Positions 1 to 6,578 of a stretch of 64,000 nt of DNA are shown piece by piece. The translations under genes and the position numbers were made by a program. Source of the stretch: Agreia bicolorata (lineage in GTDB: Bacteria > Actinomycetota > Actinomycetes > Actinomycetales > Microbacteriaceae). The notes under the pieces were generated by a model, which was not told the DNA's origin, did no database searches, and saw only the letters and a program-made list of their open reading frames with translations. The DNA is taken from contig NZ_JYFC01000004.1 in assembly GCF_000938265.1 (NCBI RefSeq), positions 186,001-250,000 on the forward strand, given 5' to 3'. Positions within the stretch are counted from its first letter, which is position 1; each line of letters begins with the position of its first letter.

Positions 1-44
1 CTTGAGGCGTGCTGCCGAAGACGGATATCTGTCGGACTGAAAGG

Positions 45-899
45 TCAGTAGGCCTGAGAGTCTTCGGCGGGTGAGGGAGTCACGTCGACCCCGCCGCTCA
101 ACCGGGCGATGGCCTCGTGGGGGTCGTAGTCGGGGTCGGGCTCGATGAAGGCGTCGACAACGCCCACAAAGCCGAGAGAAGCCAGCGACCATGGCTCCAG
201 AGTGTCGCCGGAGGGAATGTCGAGCGGGCGTTCGACCAGGGCGGGAACTGACGCGCGGATGAGGCCGAGGCCTTCGATCACTGCCGCGGCTGTGACGACA
301 AAGGGCTGCCAGTCGCCACCGAAGTGGGGTTTCAATCGGTATCCGACCGTGGGAATCACGTTGCGATAGAACATCTCCATCGTCTCGACGAAAGACATTT
401 CGCTTGCCAAGAGAGCATCAAGGGTGCGCTGCCTGCTGTCGGTCTCAGGGAAGGACATGATTGTCGCGGAGAGCCCCGCGTAGCTGCGCCATGCTCCGGT
501 TGCAGTGACCGCACCGAAGTTGTACTCCGCTGCTGTGCGGATGACATCGACGAGAACCTGCCGACGGCCGCTCGGTGAGAGCAGATCACCAGTTCGTGAA
601 CTCAGATACTGCCACGTAGACAACAGGGTCTCCGTGTCTGCGCGGTCGTCTCTCGCTTTGGCGGCCATCGCCAGGAACGCATCGTCGAGCAGTTCCTGTC
701 GACTGGGCCACGCTCGGTTGAGTTCCGATTTCGTGACCCCGGCCTTTTTAAGCATTGTTTCGAGAACGGCGTCATCAATGCCCAGAGTCAGGCCCGTCAA
801 CTCGATGTGTGACTGAATGATCGCAAGAAGATCCTGCCGTGACTTCGATAGACGATCCGGAATGGCAGCACCAGATGTCCCAAAACGCTTGTCGGCCAC
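45..899 (-). CDS. TetR-family transcriptional regulator
   Basis: A 284-residue protein with an N-terminal helix-turn-helix region of TetR type (roughly residues 20-70, including KKAGVTKSELNRAWPSRQEL) followed by a long helical ligand-binding part. It starts with GTG at 899, preceded by an AGGA-type ribosome site. It is transcribed away from the acyltransferase/E1-like pair beginning at 1105. TetR repressors usually control themselves and the divergent neighbour, so the inferred job is ligand-responsive control of that pair. The protein is longer than the typical 190-220 residues, which leaves room for a large C-terminal effector domain. The ligand cannot be read from the sequence. Confidence 0.8.
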   Translation of the reverse strand: MADKRFGTSGAAIPDRLSKSRQDLLAIIQSHIELTGLTLGIDDAVLETMLKKAGVTKSELNRAWPSRQELLDDAFLAMAAKARDDRADTETLLSTWQYLSSRTGDLLSPSGRRQVLVDVIRTAAEYNFGAVTATGAWRSYAGLSATIMSFPETDSRQRTLDALLASEMSFVETMEMFYRNVIPTVGYRLKPHFGGDWQPFVVTAAAVIEGLGLIRASVPALVERPLDIPSGDTLEPWSLASLGFVGVVDAFIEPDPDYDPHEAIARLSGGVDVTPSPAEDSQAY

Positions 900-943
900 G
901 TTGGTCCTGCTTCCCTCGATTCAGATCATATTCTACGCAGTTT

Positions 944-969
944 GCATATAACGAGGAGTCCTCATATGC
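944..969. promoter_or_regulatory. Dyad, candidate TetR operator in divergent intergenic region
   Basis: The 11-base perfect palindrome GAGGAGTCCTC (953-963) is flanked by GCATAT on the left and ATATGC on the right, giving a larger imperfect dyad. It lies between the TetR-type gene and the acyltransferase gene. On the minus strand a TAGAAT -10-like hexamer lies about 15 bases from the dyad, so a bound repressor could cover the regulator's own promoter. That it is the operator is inference from position and symmetry. Confidence 0.4.
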
Positions 970-1104
970 TCAGATCAGCCAGAGCGTTCTGCACCTTACG
1001 GGAGCAGCCCGGGGAGAGCCCGAGGCGATACACGGCGTGGTCGTGCTGAATGTTGGAGCGTGTTGTGGCTTTGGGTGTATTGCGTCGAATTTCTCTAGAC
1101 GCGG

Positions 1105-1887
1105 GTGACTATGTCGCGCATTGATCGCACCGTTTCGAACCAAGAGGTCATTCCTGTGGTCACGAATTCTCGGGTGTTCGCTGCGAGTCCGGAGTCGAGG
1201 TTGAGCGCCGGCATCCTCGCGATCGACGGACGCGCTGCAGAAGGTCTCGAGGCGGAGTATGCCGCTCACTTTCAACTTCGTCGTCGCGTCTACGTTGACC
1301 AGACCGCCCAGCTGGCCGCCGACGAACTCGACGAGGATGGTACGGACCGGGATCAGGATGATGCCCGCTCAGTGACGTTCGCCGTCTTCGAGCAGACGGA
1401 TGTCGGTGTGCGCATCGTCGGGGTGTCGCGGCTCATCGTCAGGGGCGATCGCCCGCTGCCGGTCGAGGAGTTCTGTCCCGACGCGTTCGGGGATCTTCCT
1501 TTGCGCGGCAACGACGTCGAGGTGTCGCGCGTGATCGCCCGCCACGAGAAGGCTGCGTTGCAGGATCTCGTGCAGTGGCAGCTGTTCGCACTGATGCTCG
1601 CCTACATCCCTCCCCATGGACTCGGGAGGACTTTCGCCATCATCGAGCCGTGGCTCGAACGACACTTGCGTGGAATCATCGCGCTCGAGCGCATCGGCGA
1701 CGTACGCTATATCGCCCACTATCTCGACTACAACGTGCCAATGGAGATCGATATCCCTGCCTCGACGGTGTGTGTCAATACTCGCAACGATTCCTTCATC
1801 GCCGCATTCCAGGCAGCCGAACCCGGGATGGCGTATTTTGGTCGGGTTTCCCGTCGCGCTTCGTCGCCACTCGAGGTCGACGCGTGA
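1105..1887 (+). CDS. LuxI/FeeM-like N-acyltransferase (autoinducer-synthase fold)
   Basis: A 260-residue protein of the GNAT-related family that includes LuxI homoserine-lactone synthases and FeeM N-acyl amino acid synthases. Visible signs are LRRRVYV (58-64), matching the R-x-x-V/F start of the fold, then an acidic stretch, a GVSRLIV strand, and EVSR (139-142), matching the conserved E-x-S-R of LuxI-type enzymes. Family members move an acyl chain from acyl-ACP or acyl-CoA to an amine. The GTG start at 1105 is uncertain; ATG at 1111 is an alternative. Its stop overlaps the start of the E1-like gene by four bases (GTGA), so the two are translationally coupled. The acyl donor and acceptor are unknown, and a plain acetyltransferase cannot be excluded. 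Confidence 0.65.
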   Translation: MTMSRIDRTVSNQEVIPVVTNSRVFAASPESRLSAGILAIDGRAAEGLEAEYAAHFQLRRRVYVDQTAQLAADELDEDGTDRDQDDARSVTFAVFEQTDVGVRIVGVSRLIVRGDRPLPVEEFCPDAFGDLPLRGNDVEVSRVIARHEKAALQDLVQWQLFALMLAYIPPHGLGRTFAIIEPWLERHLRGIIALERIGDVRYIAHYLDYNVPMEIDIPASTVCVNTRNDSFIAAFQAAEPGMAYFGRVSRRASSPLEVDA

Positions 1888-2825
1888 AGACGATCTCGTC
1901 GCCTGAGTTCTCGCGTAACTACGGCTTTTGGAGCGAGGCCGAGCAGGGCGCTCTGATTTCCAGTCGGGTCGCCATCGGAGGGGTTGGCGGAGATGGCTTT
2001 CAACTCGGAGTGAAACTCGCCCGTATGGGAGTCGGCTCGTTCAGCGTCGCCGACCCGGAGGTCTTCGAGGCAGAGAATGTCAACCGCGTGGAGGGGGCGA
2101 AAGCTTCTACGGTCGGACGCGCCAAGGTCGACGTCTTCCGTGAGGCGGTGCTCGATATCAATCCGGCGGCGAGGGTGGATGTCTGGCGAGAGGGTGTGAC
2201 TCGCGACAATACGGCGGAATTCATGCATGGCGCTCACCTCGTTTTCGACGAGTCCGAACTCACTCGTCCCGAGATCGGCACCATGATCGCTCGGCAGGCT
2301 CGACGGCAGGGAATCCCCGACGTTCTCGTCATGAATGTGGGATTCGCCGCCCAGGTCATGTCCTTCGCCCCTCGGAGCGCCTGGACCTTCGAGCGGTTCA
2401 TGGGCTTGTCCACCTCGGAGAACCTGGATCAGATCAGCGCCCGCAGTATCGACTTGAGTCGCTGCCTTCCCTATATTCCGCCGTACACCGATCTGCGCAG
2501 CCTCGTCACGCTGCAGGATGACAAAACAGGCGACGTATCGTTGCCTTCCATTTCGGTTGGCGTTGACATCGCGTCGGCGATCGGCTCCGTGCAGGCATTT
2601 CTGCACCTCACCCGCGGGGTCTCGTCGCGCAGGCGCAGGCAGCCCATATGGGCACCCCGGATGGCCTATGTCGATGCGTATGCTCTCAAGGCTCGTATCG
2701 TCAGGGCATCGAAGTCGACCCATCTGCGCCACCTCGCTGTCGCTGCGGTGCGGCAGAAGCTCAACCGGAATCCGCTGGCGGCGTACACGCCGGCCGACAT
2801 GGCCGCACGCCGCGAGGCATCCTGA
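1884..2825 (+). CDS. E1/ThiF/MoeB-like adenylyltransferase
   Basis: A 313-residue protein starting with GTG inside the stop of the acyltransferase gene. It carries the E1 core: a glycine-rich loop GGVGGDG (32-38), an acidic residue in ADPEV (D57), the ENVNR segment with the arginine finger (R68), a lysine (K81), and a late aspartate in VFDESE (D122). Family members adenylate a C-terminal carboxylate of a small protein or peptide, or a small molecule. Unusually, the protein has one cysteine (C194), so the four-cysteine zinc site of MoeB/ThiF is absent and C194 is the only possible thioester residue. No ubiquitin-like partner, E2 or JAB protease is encoded nearby. The substrate is unknown; a product of the coupled acyltransferase is a reasonable guess. 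Confidence 0.75.
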   Translation: MKTISSPEFSRNYGFWSEAEQGALISSRVAIGGVGGDGFQLGVKLARMGVGSFSVADPEVFEAENVNRVEGAKASTVGRAKVDVFREAVLDINPAARVDVWREGVTRDNTAEFMHGAHLVFDESELTRPEIGTMIARQARRQGIPDVLVMNVGFAAQVMSFAPRSAWTFERFMGLSTSENLDQISARSIDLSRCLPYIPPYTDLRSLVTLQDDKTGDVSLPSISVGVDIASAIGSVQAFLHLTRGVSSRRRRQPIWAPRMAYVDAYALKARIVRASKSTHLRHLAVAAVRQKLNRNPLAAYTPADMAARREAS

Positions 2826-2859
2826 GAACTATTCGGCAGTTTCGCCGATTGACTCGTGT

Positions 2860-2875
2860 TCGAATATGTGTTCGA
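2860..2875. promoter_or_regulatory. LexA (SOS) box
   Basis: The sequence TCGAATATGTGTTCGA matches the actinobacterial SOS box TCGAAC-N4-GTTCGA with one mismatch. It ends eight bases before the ATG of the radical SAM gene at 2884, so LexA bound here would block transcription or initiation. The mycobacterial homologue Rv2578c is, to my recollection, a LexA-regulated gene, which fits. Confidence 0.75.
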
Positions 2876-2883
2876 ATGTCTGC

Positions 2884-3978
2884 ATGCGGTGGAGTAGTCA
2901 GGCGATAGCGGTAACGGAGCCATCGGCTCTGCCCGGTCTGGCCAGACTCAACAATCTCGTGCGTTCGGTGCAGACTCCTGAGTTCGCCGGTGTCACGTTT
3001 CATGAGATCCTCGCGAAATCGGCTCTCAACAAGATTCCCGGCGAGAGCAAGGCTGTTCCTCACGGGTGGACCATCAACCCCTATCGGGGTTGCAGCCACG
3101 CCTGTGTCTATTGTTTCGCGCGGCCGACGCACACGTACCTCGACCTCGACGCCGGCGCCGATTTCGACGCTCAGCTCATCGTCAAGCTCAATGTCGCAGA
3201 CATTCTCGAGAAAGAGCTTCGGCGGCCGTCGTGGCAGCATGCTCCGGTGGCTCTCGGCACGAATACCGACCCGTATCAGAGAGCCGAGGGCAGATACCGA
3301 CTGATGCCGGGCGTTATCGCGACCCTCGCTCAATCGCAGACACCGTTCTCGATCCTTACGAAGGGCACTCTTCTGCGGCGAGACCTGCCGCTTCTGGTCG
3401 ACGCGAGTGCCCGTGTGCCTGTCGACCTGGCCATGTCGATCGCAATCTACGACGACGAACTGCAGCAGTCGATCGAACCGGGCACTCCATCAACCAAGGC
3501 TCGCCTCGCGACCGTCACAGCCGTGCGCGACGCCGGTCTCGATTGCAGCGTATTCCTTATGCCGATCCTGCCCTACCTCACAGACACGAAGGTGCATCTC
3601 GACGAGGCTTTGCGTCAGATTAAGGCGGCGGGTGCGACCACGGTTCTCTACACAGCGCTGCACCTGCGCCCTGGTGTCAAGACGTGGTTCTTCGAGTGGC
3701 TGCAGTCCGCGCACCCCGAACTCGTCGAGCAGTACGGGCGCATGTACTACGGCGCCAACAGCTATGCGCCGAAAGACTATAGAAAGTGGTTGGCGGCGCG
3801 CATCCAGCCGCTCATCAGGGCTCATGGCCTTCAGCGCGGCATCGAAGACGCCGCATCCGGCGGAATTCGCAGCTCGGCCATTGGGCGAAGCAGTCCTCGT
3901 CCGATTCCCGGGTCGACACCATCGGTGGGATCGATCATTCCCGAGGAGATCGACCAGGGGCAGCCCACCCTGTTCTGA
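2884..3978 (+). CDS. Radical SAM protein, Rv2578c family
   Basis: A 364-residue radical SAM enzyme. The 4Fe-4S motif C-x3-C-x2-C is C70, C74 and C77 in GCSHACVYC, preceded by the INPYRG segment typical of the spore photoproduct lyase-like/Rv2578c group. The ATG at 2884 gives the usual family N-terminus (MRWSSQA) and lies just past the LexA box; an in-frame ATG at 2866 falls inside the box and is less likely. The reaction of this family is not established; damage-inducible control and kinship to photoproduct lyases suggest a DNA-damage role (inference). The C-terminus ends in QPTLF, resembling a beta-clamp-binding peptide. Confidence 0.85.
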   Translation: MRWSSQAIAVTEPSALPGLARLNNLVRSVQTPEFAGVTFHEILAKSALNKIPGESKAVPHGWTINPYRGCSHACVYCFARPTHTYLDLDAGADFDAQLIVKLNVADILEKELRRPSWQHAPVALGTNTDPYQRAEGRYRLMPGVIATLAQSQTPFSILTKGTLLRRDLPLLVDASARVPVDLAMSIAIYDDELQQSIEPGTPSTKARLATVTAVRDAGLDCSVFLMPILPYLTDTKVHLDEALRQIKAAGATTVLYTALHLRPGVKTWFFEWLQSAHPELVEQYGRMYYGANSYAPKDYRKWLAARIQPLIRAHGLQRGIEDAASGGIRSSAIGRSSPRPIPGSTPSVGSIIPEEIDQGQPTLF

Positions 3979-4053
3979 GCTCTGTCGGCGACGGCGGCCG
4001 GGCGTTGCGTCGATCGGGTTTGGCCGGATGCGCGAGCAACTACCCTTGGATGC

Positions 4054-4668
4054 GTGGCGAAACTCTACTTCCGGTTCGGGGCGATGAACAGCGGCAAAAG
4101 CACGGCTATGCTTCAAGCCGCCTACAACTATGAGGAGCGCCACCAGAACGTGCTGATCGCCAAGCCTTCGGTCGACACCAAGGGAGATACTCGCATCGTG
4201 TCCCGCCTGGGCGTCACACGCGCGGTCGACTTTCTCGTGACTCCTTCCTCGAACCTTCGTGCAGACTTCATCGAGCGCCGCGACGGGTCGATTGCGGGTG
4301 GTTCGGGGCCGATCTCCTGCCTTCTGATCGATGAGGCTCAGTTCCTCTCGCCCGAGCAGGTCGACGATGCCCTACGCATCGCGATTCTCGACGATGTGCC
4401 GGTTCTCGCTTACGGCATCCGTACCGACTTCCAGACGTCGGCGTTTCCGGGCAGCGCGCGGCTTATGGAGATCGCGCACAGCCTCGAAGAGCTCAAGACC
4501 ATCTGTCGCTGCGGGCGTAAGGCGATCTTCAACTCGCGCAAGATCGACGACGTGTTCGTCTTCGATGGTGCGCAGGTCGCGATCGACGGTGAGCACGTCA
4601 CCTATGAGTCGCTCTGCGGCGTCTGCTACCTCGACGAAAGCGGCGGTGTGCTCGGCAGTGCCTCTTAG
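4054..4668 (+). CDS. tdk: Thymidine kinase
   Basis: A 204-residue type II thymidine kinase, phosphorylating thymidine with ATP in pyrimidine salvage. The P-loop is GAMNSGKS (9-16), the Walker B/DEAQ segment lies at 93-96, and the zinc site uses paired cysteines C151/C153 and C188/C191. The GTG start at 4054 gives the standard N-terminus (MAKLYFRFGAM). Length is normal for the family. It converges with the SGNH hydrolase gene, sharing four bases at the stops. It connects functionally with thymidine phosphorylase at 61894, which breaks thymidine down. Confidence 0.95.
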   Translation: MAKLYFRFGAMNSGKSTAMLQAAYNYEERHQNVLIAKPSVDTKGDTRIVSRLGVTRAVDFLVTPSSNLRADFIERRDGSIAGGSGPISCLLIDEAQFLSPEQVDDALRIAILDDVPVLAYGIRTDFQTSAFPGSARLMEIAHSLEELKTICRCGRKAIFNSRKIDDVFVFDGAQVAIDGEHVTYESLCGVCYLDESGGVLGSAS

Positions 4669-5381
4669 TCTGAAAGGGTGGGCAGCAATCGGTTGAGCAC
4701 CGGGGCGAGGTATTTCGCCATCTCGGCGTGCCCGATGTTTGTCGGGTGCACGCCGTCTGCGCCCACCTGGCCGGTGGGTCCGGCAACCAACCACTTGTCG
4801 GCGATCGTGTCGATGAACGCATTGCCGTCCTGCTGCGCGGCATCCCGCACGGCGTTTCGCGCTGTAGTGATGCCCTTTGGCGCAGGCGATTGGCCGCACG
4901 GCGACGCCACTGCAAGAATGACCGCGCCTGGGGCCTGGTCGTGGATGTTCGCGTAAGTTTCAGCCGCTCCGGCCCGGATGTCCGCCGCCGTGTTGTCGGC
5001 GTCGTCGTCGCTGCCCAGCACAACGACCACTGCAGCATTCTTGGGAACCTGCTTAGCAAGAGTGACGAAGGTGCGCGATTCGGTTCCGGCGGATGCGTAG
5101 CCGGCGCCGTCGGCCGTCAGCGTCATGTACGGGAATTCGAGCTTGGCCGATAGAAGCGAAGGGAAGCGGGCGATGCCACCGGAGTCCATCGCCGAGCCGC
5201 CGGTGAATGAGTTGCCGATGAAGACCACCAGCGGTCGCTTGTCCGCGATGTTCCCTTCGGCGGCCGCGGACTGCGGAGCGGAGAAGATGCCTCCGAACAG
5301 AAGGACCGTCACCGAGGCCACGGCGGTCAGAAGAGTCACGATGCCGTTCCGTCGCGGAGTGCGGCGAGCAAGTGTGTTCAC
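4665..5381 (-). CDS. Secreted SGNH/GDSL hydrolase
   Basis: A 238-residue protein with a Sec signal peptide (basic N-terminus RRTPRR, hydrophobic stretch about 14-34, likely cleavage near SAAA-E). The catalytic block I is GNSFTG with nucleophile S58; the block V pair is D209 and H212 in DGVHPTNIGH. Block III is only loosely conserved (VVVLGSDDD, where G-x-N-D is usual). SGNH enzymes cleave esters of lipids, sugars or wall polymers outside the cell; the substrate here is unknown. It starts with GTG at 5381. The next gene to the right is tRNA-Pro on the same strand, separated by a strong hairpin. Confidence 0.85.
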   Translation of the reverse strand: MNTLARRTPRRNGIVTLLTAVASVTVLLFGGIFSAPQSAAAEGNIADKRPLVVFIGNSFTGGSAMDSGGIARFPSLLSAKLEFPYMTLTADGAGYASAGTESRTFVTLAKQVPKNAAVVVVLGSDDDADNTAADIRAGAAETYANIHDQAPGAVILAVASPCGQSPAPKGITTARNAVRDAAQQDGNAFIDTIADKWLVAGPTGQVGADGVHPTNIGHAEMAKYLAPVLNRLLPTLSD

Positions 5382-5456
5382 TCTCGAAACCTAGCGGAGT
5401 AAGCCGAGTGTCGACCCAGAGCGTGACTACTCTGTTATCTACGAGCACATCAACAC

Positions 5457-5490
5457 AAAAGGCTCCCTCTCATGTGAGAGGGAGCCTTTT
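5457..5490 (-). terminator. Rho-independent terminator after tRNA-Pro
   Basis: A perfect 15-base-pair stem (arms 5457-5471 and 5476-5490, loop ATGT) begins with AAAA and ends with TTTT, so it can stop transcription in both directions. It sits two bases past the CCA end of the tRNA-Pro gene on the minus strand. Confidence 0.9.
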
Positions 5491-5492
5491 GA

Positions 5493-5569
5493 TGGTCGGG
5501 GTAACAGGATTTGAACCTGCGACCTCGTCGTCCCGAACGACGCGCGCTACCAAGCTGCGCCATACCCCG
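5493..5569 (-). tRNA. tRNA-Pro (anticodon CGG)
   Basis: On the minus strand the sequence folds into a full cloverleaf: acceptor CGGGGTA pairing with TACCCCG, a D arm with GCGC stems, anticodon stem CGTCG/CGACG with loop TTCGGGA (anticodon CGG, reading CCG), and a T arm GCAGG-TTCAAAT-CCTGT. The discriminator is A and the CCA end is encoded. A strong terminator follows directly. Confidence 0.95.
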
Positions 5570-5626
5570 ATCAGCCCGAAGGCCTCAATCATCCTAGCCG
5601 ATATCGGCGGGTGCCGCGTGCACCGG

Positions 5627-6571
5627 TCAGCGCGAGGAGGTGAGAGTGAGCAGCGTTGCCTCCGGCAGGCACGAGAAGCGGAAAGGCGCATAGATGGAGG
5701 TGCCGAGACCGGCGGAGACGTTGAGGTAGGCCGCGCGCAAGCCGTGTCGCCACACGCTCAGGCCCTTGACCTGGTCTCTCGGGATGTCGCAGTTGGTGAT
5801 GAGCGCACCGAAGCCGGGCACACACACCTGGCCTCCGTGCGTGTGGCCGGCGAAGATCACGTCGGAGCCGTGGGTCACGAAGGAGTTGAGCACACGCTGG
5901 TACGGCGCGTGCGACACTCCAATGGTGAGATCGGCCGCGTAGTCGTCGTCTTCGTTCTCGCGCAGTTCGTCGAGAGCCCCCGGAATGCGGTCGAGCCGGT
6001 CGTAGTGGCGGTGGGGGTCGTCGACGCCGAAGAACTCGATGCGGGTGCCGTTCACGACCAGATTCGTGGCGCGATTGTTGAGATTCTGCCAGCCCAGGTC
6101 GGCGAAGGTGCTCTCGAGCCTCTTCGTGTCGAGTCGAGTCGGGTCGCGATGCATCTTCGACGGACCCATGAAGTAGCGCAGCGGACTCTTGAACGTCGGC
6201 GCGAAGTAGTCGTTCGACCCGTTGACGAAGACGCCGGGGATGCCGCGGAACGGCTCGAGCGCGTATGCGATCGCCTCATAGGAGTCGATGTGGCCGAGGT
6301 TGTCGCCGGTGTCGACCACTAGGTCGGGCTCAAGCGATGCGAGCCGTCTCACCCACTCCTGCTTGTCGTGCTGCCACGGAGCCATGTGCAGATCCGAGAT
6401 GTGCAACACCCGGATGTCCGCCGCACCGGCAGGCAGCACGGGGGCAGAGACCCGGCGGAGGGTGTAGAGCCGACGTTCGACCAGGGAACCCCACGCGAAA
6501 GCCGTAGCTCCGGCCGCCGCGGCCAGCCCGAGGGCTGTCGCGGCGACCGTCGCCTGGCGGGTCAGTGCCAC
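5627..6571 (-). CDS. Membrane-anchored metallophosphoesterase
   Basis: A 314-residue calcineurin-like phosphoesterase. Metal ligands appear in ISDLH (D60, H62), VDTGDN (D90), the GSND version of the usual GNHD/E block, and GHTHGGQ near the C-terminus. A hydrophobic N-terminal segment (about 8-29) anchors it to the membrane with the catalytic part likely outside. The GTG at 6571 lies seven bases after the stop of the PBP gene, so the two are probably co-transcribed; this pairing is common in actinobacteria. An upstream in-frame start would overlap the PBP gene and adds only low-complexity residues. The substrate is unknown. Confidence 0.88.
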   Translation of the reverse strand: MALTRQATVAATALGLAAAAGATAFAWGSLVERRLYTLRRVSAPVLPAGAADIRVLHISDLHMAPWQHDKQEWVRRLASLEPDLVVDTGDNLGHIDSYEAIAYALEPFRGIPGVFVNGSNDYFAPTFKSPLRYFMGPSKMHRDPTRLDTKRLESTFADLGWQNLNNRATNLVVNGTRIEFFGVDDPHRHYDRLDRIPGALDELRENEDDDYAADLTIGVSHAPYQRVLNSFVTHGSDVIFAGHTHGGQVCVPGFGALITNCDIPRDQVKGLSVWRHGLRAAYLNVSAGLGTSIYAPFRFSCLPEATLLTLTSSR

Positions 6572-6578
6572 CGGGGCG

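Noticed and set aside
2850-2880. TGTTCGAAT direct repeats as a simple duplication
   Set aside because: The two copies are better explained as the halves of a LexA box, with correct spacing and dyad symmetry.
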